A DNA stretch of 64,000 nt from Kalaharituber pfeilii (Eukaryota > Ascomycota > Pezizomycetes > Pezizales > Pezizaceae): the NCBI GenBank assembly GCA_015179045.1, contig WHUZ01000005.1:1116001-1180000 (forward strand), in the 5' to 3' direction. Shown here in pieces: positions 10,600 through 22,815 of the stretch. How positions within the stretch are numbered: the stretch's first letter is position 1; each line of letters begins with the position of its first letter. A program made the translations under genes and the position numbers. A model generated the notes under the pieces. That model searched no databases. It was given only the letters and a program-made list of their open reading frames with translations, and was not told the DNA's origin.

Positions 10600-11226
10600 T
10601 TACTCACATGCAGAAGAACTTGTTCCATTTAGCATCAACAAGTACTCTCCAGATACGTCCGGCCCGGGCATCAAGCAAAACTTTCCACCTGAGGACGCGA
10701 TTTCCGTCCTTTCACGAGCAGTATTAGTTTCCGGCTCTGGGCAGCTAGGCAGGCCCCAGAAAGTCACTGATGGCATCCCACTCAGAGTGGCCTCGTTAGA
10801 CCAGAACACATGCTTAATGTCTGAACTGTTGGTATACTGAGATTCTGTTAAAGCAGGCAGTACAAACCTTGCTGGAAAAGCATTCTGTTGCGCAACTTAA
10901 GACACGCGATTGAAGTCCCTGGTTGCTGCGGACGTGCAATTGGTGGATAGGCCCCAGGCGTGATGGAAAGTTTAAGAGGAATAGGGGAAATAAATATATT
11001 GTCCATGGAGAATATGGTCCCCAGGAGCGAAAACGTATAGTTTGAAGGGTTTCTCGAGTGAAGTATAGATAATACCCAGGACAATACACTGTTCTGTGTA
11101 TTTGTTGGCCATGGCCCTGGGGGATGGGTGCTGGTTGGCGGAGGTTGCGGGACTGGGTTTGCATGGGCCTAGTTGATAATCCAGGAAACAATGGCGTAAC
11201 TCTCGCGATAGCTCCCTAGCACCCAT
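10600..11226 (-). pseudogene. Degenerate paralogue of the small secreted protein at 14.9-15.5 kb
   Basis: Several frames must be joined. From 11226 one frame gives QCIVLGIIYTSLEKPFKLY and GQYIYFPY, which aligns with LCIAPPVIITSFLEPFVLV and KQIYIARR of the intact gene. Further on, another frame gives TEIASSGGKFCLMPGPDVSG then EYLLMLN, aligning with AEGGFCIKPGSVSPEYEVYI. This last part ends at a GTGAGT donor after a one-base overhang, the same splice phase as the final intron of the intact gene. Frames change between about 10800 and 11000, and no signal peptide is visible at the 5' end. I infer a decayed duplicate; a few undetected introns could explain part of the frame changes. Confidence 0.42.
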
Positions 11227-14200
11227 GACCAGAAAGGGTTGAGAGAGAGGGTATTGAATTTATGAGCCAGGTGTTCTAAGTTGAAGATCGTTATTTCGTG
11301 TGTTTTCTCCAGTATTCGTATGACCCGGTGTTTCATTTACCAACTGAGGGGTATGTCTGGGGTGTCGCAGCTCGAGCCGGGCACCTTGACCCGGATATTC
11401 ACTATGTACCAAGTTGCTTCCAAACAGAATTAATTTCCGCATGCCAAATTATGTTCGAACTTATTATACTTCTACTATTTAGTACGAAGATATGGTCTTC
11501 AATCTCGAACGCACTATTGGGCTCCAATTCTGACTAGATCCAAATATTGAGTTGATTGACAGTCCTGCCATGGCGAATAGCTGCAAGCGGGGTCATATAT
11601 TTGTAAGAAAGAAAAAAAAGCTGATTGACACTCCGTGGTAGTGATATTTGAGAGATCCTTAGCTCTGTAAATCATTCGATAGGGGATGTGTTCAAGACGC
11701 AGCGTTACCATAGGTTTCACGATTGACAGCATTATATTCATTTGAAGGGGTAAGTATGTCAAATCCAGCTCATACTGACCATAAATCAATCTTATAACAG
11801 ACCATTTGAGCATACAATCTCTCGGGCCCATCATCATCAACGTTGCAAATATAGCTTGATGCCATCGCCAATAAGTTTTGTGGCTCAGATTGATATTAGG
11901 CTAATTGCTTATGAATAGGCAGAAAACGGAAGAGCCAGACGAGCTGGAGTACAGGTCTTATCATATGTATAAGATGTATGAAGTATTGCCATTAGAATAC
12001 CTAACATACTTGATCTAGTAGGGCGGATTTTGCAATGTTCCGAGTAAAGTTATTCGGTTAACTTCAAAAATAGCATTAGTAATGATACTTTAGCCAAGAA
12101 ACATGCTTAGATTTTGCAGCGCTTTTGAGGCTACTTATTTTTCTGCATTCCACCACATCTCTGCTGAGAATCTTATCCTCTCCCAAAGCTTTTCTTCTGT
12201 TTAATTCTTAACACAATGGGCCAAATGAATTTTTTTCTTGCTCTTTTAATCAAGTGTGCAAAGCTTCAGAGGATGATGAAGATTGGCTCAATGGAGTAAC
12301 CATTTGTGGTCGCCCATGTGGACGGTTCAGAAGAATAAGAGTCTCAGAAGGGTCTTAAGAAGACATACTAGCTTTCCCAAGTGATAAAACAAGCCTGGTG
12401 TTGAGAATAGAATTTTCTCGGATGGGGAGGTTAACCAGCAAAGTTCGGTTATTAAATTATGATTTAATTGAACTTTGCCTGCTACACCAGCCACAAACAA
12501 TTCGTCGCTACAGCAACCGTGGTTAATAATTACCCGACGCAAAATCCGCCTAGCATAGTACATAATCCTTATCAAGGTATGGTGATGTGCATCAATAAGG
12601 GACCCGTGTCAGCCGAAATTATGGGCTTAAAGTTGAGACTCTTCCTTGTCACCTAACCAGATCTGATTGAAGTGTAAACCCCATAGATAAGCACTATTTC
12701 GTCTGCTCTACAACTTGATGGTATCCGATTTAAAAAATATGAAGGCGTTGTTGAGTTATAGGGTTTTGAAAACCTTATACTTTGTATGAGAAGCCCTTGA
12801 AATGTAATACGCCAAAATAGCCAAGAATTTCGAATTAGTACTAGTGTAAGTAAGATTCTAACTAAATAAGGAGATGATCTACTTAATTGCTTGCGTACCA
12901 TCTAGAGATATGCTTCCATAGTACGCAAACATCTATAAAAAAAAGCGATTAATGATGATATCAGAAATATGTGACAGACCTGTAGACCATGTTGATATCT
13001 GAGCTCAATAGCAGAAAAGTCCATACCTATTATATTTTCATCAACTCCTGATAAACATTTGTTGCCATGCTCAAATCATGAATCTCCTGTGCATCACGTT
13101 GTTCCTCTTCTTGATCTGACTCAAATTTATCTTCCAAAGATTCTTCACTTTTACTAAATACAATGGAAGTATCCACTTCCACCGTAACTGATATTTTTTA
13201 CTTCCTGCTAGCAGCAGTGCGCAGGCAAGCTCTTCTTCACTTAGTAGGACGAGGCATTTGGCATAGATGAGGCCAACATGTTCTATAGAACTAGCCTCTC
13301 CATAGAGAACAAGTAAATAGAATATGCTCACTCTTAGGAACTTCGCTCAAGTTGTCCGATGTCAAAAAACAGGTTCGTTATAGGGATATGTGGTACTGAA
13401 TTTGCGAAGTTGTGGGCTCAGGGGCGAGCAGGCGACAACAGAACAAGGGGAACAAGACAATTTTTGTCATATTAGTCAGCAAGCGGGCGAATGTAACAAC
13501 TGGTCCCTTGTTGATGCACATCACCATACGTCAAGTATCCCAGTCTTATCGCCAAGTAGAAATAAAGTTATAGCCCATTCCAGAGGAGAGCGTGTGCCAT
13601 GCTACGCACAAGCCCCCATAAGCTAGCTATAGCTCAGCTGGTATTGGATATCAATTTTTTAGGTCAAGTCAAACTGTACTTTCTTGTTCGCACTCGTCAT
13701 AACGATAGATGTTTTATAACGTTATTGTAACCCTATGTACATGTGGCGGTAGACACATTGATACGGAGCTTGGTACTTACTGTGCTGCAGCTAAGTCAAT
13801 TTTAAGTGATCACGTGAACAGAGTGTAACAACTCAATTCACAAAAATACATCACAGCATCAAGCGCTTAAAGCACCATAGGACCATATCGAGCCTCTCAA
13901 AACGGTACACCCTTGAGGACTTTACATCTTGCTAGGGATGTTAATGTACAAAAGATTGAGGTTTCGGTAGATCACTTACCTAGGCTAGCACATATAGCAC
14001 AGGTAGCAAACTGTACACGGCCTTGGCACATGCTGCTTTACATGTATACTTTGGAGTGACAAGTAGTGTTAAGTGCTTCATGTCTTTTCAGTTTACAAGA
14101 CAAGACCGGCAGAGCGTTTGGAGCGTACGAATAGTTGGAGTTAATGCTTGCTGGTAGCTATCACACTGCACTGGCGTTATGTGTATGCGCCGAGTGCAGG

Positions 14201-14489
14201 TAAGAATCTCTTGGTCAGATCTGCAATCCTTCTATTGTATTATGGGATGTCCTTCTAATACAGGTCTGTTAACCCAAATGTCCAAACAGTGGTCGACTTA
14301 TGTCTATCCAATCATGTAATTTCATGGTCATGTTCGGTCTTACTCGAAACCTCTACCTCTGGCACCATGTTGCTATATTAATCATGCGCATAGGACTTAT
14401 TTCATGCCATAAGCTACATGCGCAACAATCTGCTAAGATAGAGCACAGTGGTATGATATTAGCGACGTTGTTAGTGTGTACTATTTCCA
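11227..14489. other. Gene-poor AT-rich tract
   Basis: No gene could be supported over about 3.2 kb. Many short open frames occur on both strands without domain-like content, codon bias or plausible splice structure. The composition resembles decayed, AT-shifted repeat sequence. Confidence 0.4.
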
Positions 14490-14568
14490 TAGTCTCGTAA
14501 CTAGCGGAGCAACACACATGCATGAAACTCCGCTTAGTCAGCGTCTGGTTACGAGACTACTATTTCCA
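14481..14568. mobile_element. 70-bp hairpin element with 9-bp target duplication (MULE-like)
   Basis: The element 14490-14559 starts TAGTCTCGTAAC and ends with the exact inverse, GTTACGAGACTA; a second inverted pair (AGCGGAG/CTCCGCT) lies inside. It is flanked by perfect 9-bp direct repeats CTATTTCCA at 14481-14489 and 14560-14568. A 9-bp duplication is the hallmark of Mutator-like elements; the size is exceptionally small. Confidence 0.7.
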
Positions 14569-14801
14569 CAATATGGGCTTTTGGAAATACACAGACGTTA
14601 TCACGGGATCTCTGGGATTTTACCAGATTTCTCACCATGCCCAGCTTCACTGCACGGATAAGCTCAAAATGTAATCTCATGTCCTCAAAACGATTACGTT
14701 GACTCAATCACATGATATATTATATTACGATACCCGTAATATACACAAGCGAGGAAACCCAACGCTTTACTTGAAAATTTCCCCCAATCATGCTTTGCCT
14801 C

Positions 14802-14831
14802 TGTTCTCGTACCCAAACTATTATTTTCGGC
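14802..14831 (+). repeat. Recurrent 30-base motif, copy A
   Basis: Reads TGTTCTCGTACCCAAACTA then TTATTTTCGGC, followed by a CGGCC/GGCCG hairpin. Related copies lie at 38260, 50677, 51034 and 59124. Function unknown; see findings. Confidence 0.55.
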
Positions 14832-14868
14832 CTTCGGCCGTACCTTTGCCTCGTAGCCCCCCTGCCGC

Positions 14869-15536
14869 TCAATCATGGACAACCAAAGTAACGTCGATGC
14901 ATGGATCTGTCCTCGCGATATCGGACAGTCAGTAAAGGCTTCTTCTAAAGTGGACTATGGAAATTTATGAGAGTACATACAATCAACAGATTTAGTAGTC
15001 TTGATATAAACCTCGTACTCAGGACTGACACTTCCTGGCTTGATGCAGAAACCACCTTCTGCGGGCCAAAGCTCCATTCGAGCATGACCTAGGATATCGC
15101 ATCCATAGATGATTTGGAACTTCCCAAATGTTCCAGTGATACCATCTTGGTAATAAACCGCATTCAAGCCCGGTACATCAGCAACAGGAGCAACCTGAGC
15201 TGGATTTTCTACATTTCCATTATGGACTAGGTAGCCATCCTCCAGTGTACCATTCAAAGCGAGTACATGATCTGGAGCTTCGTCGAGATATGTGACAAGT
15301 GGAGATGGGGGAGGGTTCTCTGGAATTCCGATTCGGCGGGCAATATATATTTGTTTACCATCGGCCTTAGGAACTGATGGATTAGAAGTCACCAAAACAA
15401 AAGGTTCAAGGAAGGAGGTGATGATCACTGGAGGGGCGATGCATAGGGTGGAGACATCTTGTGGGATAGGACTTCCAGATCCAATGGCAGCAAAGAAGAG
15501 AGTGCTGAGAAAGACAGGTATGATAGAGAACTTCAT
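14869..15536 (-). CDS. Small secreted protein, effector-like, function unknown
   Basis: Exons 15536-14981 and 14906-14869; the intron 14907-14980 has a GTATGT donor, a TACTGAC branch site and a GGACAG acceptor. The product is 197 residues. An in-frame start 11 codons upstream is disfavoured because the ATG at 15536 opens directly with a signal peptide (MKFSIIPVFLSTLFFAAIGS, likely cut after GSGSP). The mature chain has few Cys residues, including LCIAPPV near the N-terminus, IIYGCDILGH and GGFCIKPGS, and after splicing ends VDYPCIDVTLVVHD. Without splicing it would end in a short unrelated tail. The degenerate copy at 10.6-11.2 kb shares these blocks and the final splice phase, which supports the model. 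I do not recognise a characterised family; an extracellular role is inferred only from the signal peptide. Confidence 0.7.
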
Positions 15537-18500
15537 TTTGAGAACCAGTAATCCTTGATACGGTTGCAAGGCTCAGTAGAAGGCTATCAGGAGGAATGGC
15601 TCAATTGCTGTTTAGCGGATGTTGCGAAGTAATCAGAAAGGAGATATTCCGGACTTTATATATTAGAGATGCGGCCAATCTTCTGAAGACCCTTGTTCAA
15701 CGAACACCAATAATATCACCCATTCTCAAGATGCAGACTCACTTCTTGGTATCCTCTCGATACTTTCACAGCCATAACCTCCCCTCCGCTGCTAACAGTC
15801 ATGCCACAATCGGGTACGTAATCCGATCTTATTCCTCTGAATAAAGATTCAGATTTTACCAGGTGAGGACGTTAATATGCTGCAACATCGTGTTTGAATA
15901 TCTTATAGGGCCAATCAAATTGGCCAGCTAAATATATTTAGATAGAAATGGACACAATATCCACTATGGGATATCTTAGCCATTAAAGGGAAATTCTTGA
16001 GGTGGGGGGATCGGTTGAATTACTTCACATCTATTGCCTATATTGAGGTGCAAACTGTCTGATGCTCTGGTAGGGACTCTTCAACCCAGACACGGCTGAT
16101 CATGCATTAAGAATAGTTGCAGGCACGTTTGGTGGAACGAAGGAAGCTTACGGGCACGAGAACAGAAATATGGCCCGCAGATTATTGCAGTGATTTTGTT
16201 ATTAAACTCAGTGAAACTAGCGTCTGGGATACAATGTTTGCCCCGAAAGCGGTAACTTTTAACATGGACCATTAAATACCGAGATAACGCGTATGCAGCT
16301 AGAGGCTATTCCTGGATATGCAACACTGGTGCTGTTAGACAGCGTACATTCTACGTATATTTATTCGGATCTGAGTTGGATTGCGCATGGTGTATGTGCA
16401 TGAATGCTCCGTTGCGAGTTATATAAAATTGTCGCCTCTACTGCACTGGGGTTAGGAGCTCGGCTGCATATAATGGTGTGATAGATTGGAAAAGTATTTA
16501 TATATTTAGAAGTCTACATCATTGTTCAAAGAACTCCGCAGAAGGACTGTGCGATGGTTGAGGAATCTTCTGGGGAGCTCACCTTTTGGTAGGCAAGTAA
16601 TGAGGATTAATCAACTGGGGAAAGAAAATGAAAGAGAGAGCCCAGCATTCTTATGTCTTGAAAGATGACAAAACTAATGTCTGTATGCATTATGTGGTAT
16701 GGAGGACATCAATGTACATTTCCGGAACGCACATGAGGCAATACAACATGGGTTCCGCACGTAACGTCCAATGTGGGGTTTGTGGTAGCTGCCGTTCTAC
16801 CCATTGAACAAAGTGCAAGAAGCTCAATACTCTTGGCCCAACTACCAGACTACTCCGCATCGACACCATGTCAATTTCTCGTCTTGACGGCCCCGGACTC
16901 CAGGCCCCAGCTGTACTTGCTTCGGGACACGGATCGGTTCCTTCGCTGCTCCCTGGGCATGCTTATTACCCGTAGCTCGAACCATCTTGGTATTACTGGA
17001 ACAAGGCCAGCCAAGACAGGTAATAGAACTTTAAGTTCTATGGCATATATCATGGAAAATATCCTTGGGCAGCCACCTCCGCTCTATCCCATGCCGCTTT
17101 GCTTCCATCCAAACAGACGTTGCCCAGAGCTCTAGTCTACAGAGGCAGGTTCAGAGAACATGCGTGGGATGAGAGGATTGCTATCGGGTTACATATTCAT
17201 GGCACGGTTATCATGGATTGCATGCTTGCAATTGGACAGGCCCTTGTTCTAGCATATGCAATGGCAGGATTCTTTCAACTTCCTGGAGGTGGTTTCACTC
17301 TGTCCTTGAGCGTCGAATGCTTGAGGCTGAAGCAAGCTCAGGAAAAAGCAGTTGTATGGGAAGGAGATACACTAATAAGCATACGAATATTTTCCTCCAA
17401 TTCAATCAATGGAACTTCCAGAATTTCTTAACTTCGTTGTACTTCAAAGCTAACCATTGAGCCTGAGATAAGGTGACGGGCCGCCCTTATAATGGATACG
17501 CCGGAAAGGGATTCCAGGACCCGAGTAAGGTCTCTACACCCGCACACCCAGAACCGAGATTAGGTTAGAGTTGTCATGGTTATGATAACTATCAAAGCTA
17601 AGTGAACCATCAAACCATCCTTAAATCCAAAAGCTTACACCATTCAACAACTTAGTATGAGGTAACGTTAATGTTTTATGGGGGCTACAATTGAAGCTCG
17701 TTGACTTTTTCAGCATGAACCAAGTGGCGTGCCAGTTATTTTGCGTTGTTACACATGCCACACAGATGCCGGCGCATGAAGTTAGTTATGGGTAGAATTG
17801 ATAGTTCTGCAGTCTTCGCATGGTGCTAGCGTCGGCAAGCTCCCTTCTCTTTTCAACTGCTGCGATGCTACTGGAAGATAATTCTAGAGTGCTAGTACTA
17901 TGCCAGTCGCCAAACTGTATTGTTACCTCTAGCCTCGGCACCTGATCCCGTTATAATTATTCCAGCTTTTGGAACCAACTCCGTTTCACTTAACCTCACT
18001 TTCGCCCATAGTAGCTACGATTGGAACGGAAGTACTGAATTACCCTCCCATTTTACACGCCTTCACAGTGTTTGTTACACCAAGCGTTGTGGGTGAAAAA
18101 CTGACATCATGCGATTTCGCTAACACCTTTCCAAATGCAAGAAACAAACTCATTCTCCATTGCATACTTTTAGATTTTCTATGTGCTTTGGGCTTTTCGG
18201 CTTATCGATGTTGACAAGCCGTTAGACTTCACTATGGCCCCCAACACGTTTCCTGGGGGCTGAACCCAAGCCACTGAGCGGTGAGAGCTTTTCTTCTGTC
18301 GAGCTCTTCCATATTCGCCGGCCAGGGTTTCTATCGTTGGCCGGACTCTCATGAGGGGAAAAAGCAAAAAGGTGCCCTTCCTGTGTTACAACAGACGCTA
18401 GCTAGATACAGTAGTCAATTCCAGATTGGGTAAACAGCCAGTTAATGAACCTTGGTCTCAGCGCTGACGTGAAACGTTCTCCAAATATAGGAGCAGGACT

Positions 18501-19346
18501 ACGGCATTGTCAAGTTCAGGGCCATTAAGGGAGCAATAGGTGCCAGCGACATTTGACAGAGTTGCACATGGCTCGATCGGACGGTTCTTTACTGTTTGGT
18601 CAATCACCGCCAGCCCCAAGGCGTAGCATAACGTAATGTTTGCTGGGCATGCGTTGGGTTACTAGCGATGCCGAAATGGTGTTGGGTCATGTCTCGCAAT
18701 CTCTTCCCGACGAGAGATGGAGAGCGGATGCCATTAGTTCTGACCCGAACTCACACTCTCCACATTAATACTGTTCTCTGGAAAATCTACTATGTACTTC
18801 AAGGAGAGCGGGCATCTATTCACACATTGGAGCTAAGAATCACCCGGTGAGTGTTAACTCCCTCGCGGCTGCCACACCATCGCATGCACGTGGTTCTGAC
18901 AGTGATGCATAATAACATAGCCCTGTGTATGCAAATTACATTACCAGATACCAGCTCTGGGTACCTACCTGGCTTGCATCTCCCATGCGGCTTGCATCTT
19001 ATCCCGAGACAATCTCACCATCATCAAGTAGTAGTATAATCCCCCTCAACATTTTGAAGGCTGGCTGTTCATGAAACTAGCATAATTCGGCCTAGCAAAA
19101 GCCACTTGCGAAGTTCCACTTGATCATTCTGATCCAAGGCGCCACTCAAATACCGTCGTCAAAGATTAAGACGGCGCTTTTCAACCTGTGAAATTATAAA
19201 TATGACACGCAATTGTTACGAGATGAGTTATATTATTGATCAAATGTTTATTGATATACACATATATTGCTGGGTATATTTTGTAGAACCTCACCATTTC
19301 TATGCTCAACCTTGTTCCCCTTTCCCCTACCAAGCCCTATAATATC
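15537..19346. other. Gene-poor intergenic tract
   Basis: About 3.8 kb without a supported gene. Overlapping open frames at 16773-17135 and 17099-17431 (plus) have somewhat balanced composition but no recognisable motif or splice structure, and the opposite strand is also open there. A 15-base match to the recurrent motif lies at 16151-16165 on the minus strand. Confidence 0.4.
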
Positions 19347-21632
19347 CTACCCATCTCGTTCACCATCCTCCCCCACACATCTATCACACACACAAGCACC
19401 CCCCATGATGCCCCAAATCCGATTTCTCCTCTCGACAACCCCCAAGCCAGGATCCACATAGCAGTTCCTAATTTGCTCTCCCTCCCTTATCCCTCCGTGC
19501 CAAGTGTCGTTTCCTTCCCATTTCTTGCCCTTATACCAGAATTTGTGCGCCGCACTTAACGCCCGGAAACACATGTTCCCCTTGAGGTTGACTGTCCAAT
19601 GTACGTTCGGGTCACAGCTGTGGTTGGACAGCGAGTACAGAGGATGAATAGCAGGAATGAGCGTCTCAACAGCCGGATACACCGAGTTGTCGACATGGCG
19701 AGTTAGAGAAGCTACTCCCTTGAACTTGTTCAACAGCGTGAGCGTCGACGTGCCTGTGTCGAAATGGGTCAGCGCGAGGACCGGATCTCTAAGAGGCTGT
19801 ATGACGCTGGAACAATCTTCGTAATCTAAGTCTGTGGGCCCTTGTCGGATAGGTGGATATGGCACAATGTCAATTCCAAGGCCCTCTAAAATCAGATGTG
19901 GCACCACGACATTCTGGTGGAAATCAAATGGGACGAAGTCCTCCTCTTGATCCCCACCCTCGCCCTCATTTGCACCCCGCTCTCCGCTCCAGTCTTGCAC
20001 ACGACTGTCCAGATGCAGGTAGCGTGTTCGTCTATTTCCGGCTCCATAGAGATACACCACCTCTGGGATTTCCAGCGGGTGTATCCCTTGAACGATGGCC
20101 ATCGCCCAAGCTTTTTGGAGTAGCAAGCCGTAAACGGCGCTGTCGTCGTATATCTGCTCGAGGTCCGCGCTCTCATCAAAGTCCTCTCCTGCCCCTTTGA
20201 CAGCCTCTCTATGGAGCCATTCCCAATCCTGTCCACATACAGCGGGATGGTAGAGATCCATGGCTTTTTGCTTGCACTCGACGCAGAATGCCGTCAAGAT
20301 GTAGTTTTCCTCACACTTGTCGCACCCCACAAACGTGTCCTTCTTTCCATTCAGGGGCGCAGTACAAAACTCGCATCGAGAGCCTCTATTTCCACTCCCG
20401 CTTCCGCTCGTCCAAGCAATAAGATTCGTTGGCTCTGATAAATATGGATGCGAGGACTCATCCGGGCCCAGGGCAGGCAGGCCTGCCGGAATGTCTCTGA
20501 GGGCGAAGACACCCAGCTGCTTGACAGTCCTGGAGGACCTCTCTCCGTCGGCTCTCAGGAGCGGGAGATCGACGCAGCGGACCTCGCACCAAGGTCCACG
20601 TTCGCCAGTTCCGATGCAGCACTGTGCCATGTACTGGTTGATTTTGTAGAGCATGTCTGGCGAAAAGCGGTCGGGCTCGTAGTGGTTCCAAGGATACACT
20701 TCCCTGCGAGAGACGCCGCGGATACGTAAGCGGAGTTTCTCTGCTGGGCGCTCTCCGTTGTGGGTTTCTCTCGTTTCGGCACTGGGTTGGTCATCCGTCC
20801 TCGCAGTACCGTTTCTTCTCTCCTCTTGGTATTCTTGCTGCTTCTGATGGAGCAATGTGATAAGCGCAGACCAGTCATCGGCCTTTTGGGGGAACTTTGT
20901 TTCGGCGATTCGCAGGTAGTTTTGGGCATGAGAGAGGCATCCTGTTTGAATCAGAGACTTGCTAAGAAGGTATAAGGATGCTAGATCAATTTCCTCCACA
21001 ATGATTTGTATCACCAGACTCCGCCGTTTTTCGCCGTAGTCTTCCTTCTTCTTCCTCTTCTTCCGCCGCAATCCCCCAGCAATCTCCAGACCCAGCGCAC
21101 TCTCCAAGGCGCTGCAGAGCTCCATCAATTCTTCCTCTAAATTCCCATCCTCATCTAGCGCACTCTCTCCACTCTCATTCACACTTTCCCCCTCTTCATC
21201 CACCTCCTCATTCCACTCCCTCGCCCTCTCCACTCCCAATACAGCTCTATACGCATCCGACGCCGCCAAATCAAAATATCCCAACTCGGCATACACTGCT
21301 GCGCGCGCACAATACACCACCGGCACCAGCACCAGCAGCTGTTCAATCGCCGTTTTACTCCTCCCTTCAAAGCTCCTGCTGCTCTGCGGCTCGATTATCG
21401 CCCGGAGGATATTAGCGAGGAGATCCGTGAGTGCTGTGCGCTTGTTCAGGAGGACGCAGGATGTTGGCGACGGGGAAGGTGCCTTCGAGAACGGGGGCGA
21501 GCTCGAGGGCGCACATAATATCGAATATAGGGATTCCAAGAATAACGCCGCCTGATTGCCGCTGTGGTGGGAACTTTTTCGAATACATGGTGCAGGTCTG
21601 TCGTCTGTTGTGAGGATATCGTTGAAAACCAT
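19347..21632 (-). CDS. SET-domain protein lysine methyltransferase, SMYD-like with TPR-like N-terminus
   Basis: Single exon, 761 residues; the first ATG is at 21632, with a stop shortly upstream in frame. Residues 1-300 are helical with a repeat-like part (ARAAVYAELGYFDLAASDAY; SHAQNYLRIAETKFP) typical of TPR regions, interrupted by acidic and KKKRKKK-rich linkers that could act as a nuclear signal. The SET domain starts near 373 (LGVFALRDIPAG). A Cys-rich insert at 420-466 (CEFC..CDKC..CVEC) resembles a zinc-binding MYND-type module. The core motifs follow: SLSNHSCDPNVHW at 668-679 (SAM and catalytic pocket) and GEQIRNCYVD at 718-727, then a post-SET cluster CVCDRC at 747-752. All key SET motifs are present, so an active SAM-dependent lysine methyltransferase is likely. 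The substrate cannot be read from sequence. Confidence 0.9.
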   Translation of the reverse strand: MVFNDILTTDDRPAPCIRKSSHHSGNQAALFLESLYSILCAPSSSPPFSKAPSPSPTSCVLLNKRTALTDLLANILRAIIEPQSSRSFEGRSKTAIEQLLVLVPVVYCARAAVYAELGYFDLAASDAYRAVLGVERAREWNEEVDEEGESVNESGESALDEDGNLEEELMELCSALESALGLEIAGGLRRKKRKKKEDYGEKRRSLVIQIIVEEIDLASLYLLSKSLIQTGCLSHAQNYLRIAETKFPQKADDWSALITLLHQKQQEYQEERRNGTARTDDQPSAETRETHNGERPAEKLRLRIRGVSRREVYPWNHYEPDRFSPDMLYKINQYMAQCCIGTGERGPWCEVRCVDLPLLRADGERSSRTVKQLGVFALRDIPAGLPALGPDESSHPYLSEPTNLIAWTSGSGSGNRGSRCEFCTAPLNGKKDTFVGCDKCEENYILTAFCVECKQKAMDLYHPAVCGQDWEWLHREAVKGAGEDFDESADLEQIYDDSAVYGLLLQKAWAMAIVQGIHPLEIPEVVYLYGAGNRRTRYLHLDSRVQDWSGERGANEGEGGDQEEDFVPFDFHQNVVVPHLILEGLGIDIVPYPPIRQGPTDLDYEDCSSVIQPLRDPVLALTHFDTGTSTLTLLNKFKGVASLTRHVDNSVYPAVETLIPAIHPLYSLSNHSCDPNVHWTVNLKGNMCFRALSAAHKFWYKGKKWEGNDTWHGGIREGEQIRNCYVDPGLGVVERRNRIWGIMGGACVCDRCVGEDGERDG

Positions 21633-22034
21633 CAAAAATCATGTAATGATATCTTTTAAAAAAGAAATTTGAAGAAAAGCGAGTATCTACCCGATGCCGC
21701 AGGGAACAAAAAATTGCAGTGGTGGTGCTTGTTGTGAATGCGCACAGCAATTGGCGGGGAAGTGGTGGGGCGCCAAAGTTTTCTTTTTTGTGTTGCTGTT
21801 CCCTTCCCAAAACAGCAGGCTGGCTTGATGACACTTTCTCAAAAAGGGAAGTCGACGACTAAAATGGAAAGGCTCCTGGCTGACAGCACGTGATGGTTCA
21901 GTAATAATCGTACTGACTGCGTATTAAGTCTGATATCACCATTGTAAAAGTTTTATTTTTCACATGGTAACATATCATGAATATTACTATTAGACTATAT
22001 TGTTAACATTTTTCCTATTCCACAGTTACAATTA
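21633..22034. other. Upstream region of the SET gene, AT-rich
   Basis: Contains the presumed promoter of the minus-strand SET gene. AT-rich beyond 21900. No gene seen. Confidence 0.35.
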
Positions 22035-22540
22035 ATCGAACTCTCTTTCCATCCAATCCGATTCCTCTTAGAATTAGCACCTCCTCTATGCAACCCTCAA
22101 ATCGTCGATAATAGTTAGCTGAGAGCCTCTGGCCCCTAATAGCAAACTTGCTCATATCCCACGCCGCGATCCAAACCCAACTAGGCTGTCCAAGTCCCCT
22201 AGTTCCGCTGCTATATGCTTTTCTGCTATTCCAGACTACAAACCTAATATCACCATGAGCGGGTGCCGAGTCCCATCCACCTTGTCTGCTATAATATGAA
22301 ATTCGATTCCATCCGGCGCAGGCCTGTTATTCGTCCATACGCTGAGATTGAGCGTGAGCAGGTCAAAGGTGAAGGTTCTGCAGTGTTGGAAACCCCAAAT
22401 GAGACAAAAGAGTTGCGTGCGGGGGATAGAATGGCGTTCGATGGGGAAGTAATAGTTAGGATCTGGTGGATATGCGATAGTGTCGATCGATACAATAAGC
22501 CAGTCTAAGGAATTAGTAGAAGGAAAACTGAAATCATGGT
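22035..22540 (-). pseudogene. Relic of a secreted protein gene with frameshifts
   Basis: Coding-like sequence runs through three frames on the minus strand. It begins with an ATG near 22537 and a hydrophobic leader broken by TAG (MISVFLLLIP then stop), continues ITSPSNAILSPARNSFVSFG, shifts to NLSVWTNNRPAPDGIEFHII and then ADKVDGTR, and shifts again to GDIRFVVWNSRKAYSSGTRG, SWVWIAAWDMSKFAIRGQ and LDGKRVRLIVTVE before a stop near 22035. The segments look like a real beta-rich extracellular domain but do not join without at least two frame changes, and I found no clean introns to do it. Family not recognised. Confidence 0.38.
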
Positions 22541-22815
22541 ACCTATGTAGAGAAAAGTCAGCTGTTCATATTGGTTATATTCAGAAATTATCATAAATGG
22601 CAGCATTATTGGACCAAACCTGGAAACTTTCTGCCGCAAATGTACACCTATAGACCTAGAGAAACATCATCAAAGAAAGGAAAAATCACACTTCTGGCAC
22701 CCTGTTGTTCCGGTTATAACAAGATCGTCAAACTACATAGATCGGATAAGGATCGAAATTAGCTAGTTGCATACGACAGTTAAAGGAGCGGTAAAATACA
22801 TTCAACACTCCTTCT

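Noticed and set aside
16773..17431. Two overlapping plus-strand frames of 120 and 110 codons
   Set aside because: Balanced composition but no motif, and the opposite strand is open too; evidence insufficient.
19892..20929. Several open frames on both strands inside the SET gene
   Set aside because: They are shadows of the long, motif-rich minus-strand frame and have no domain content.
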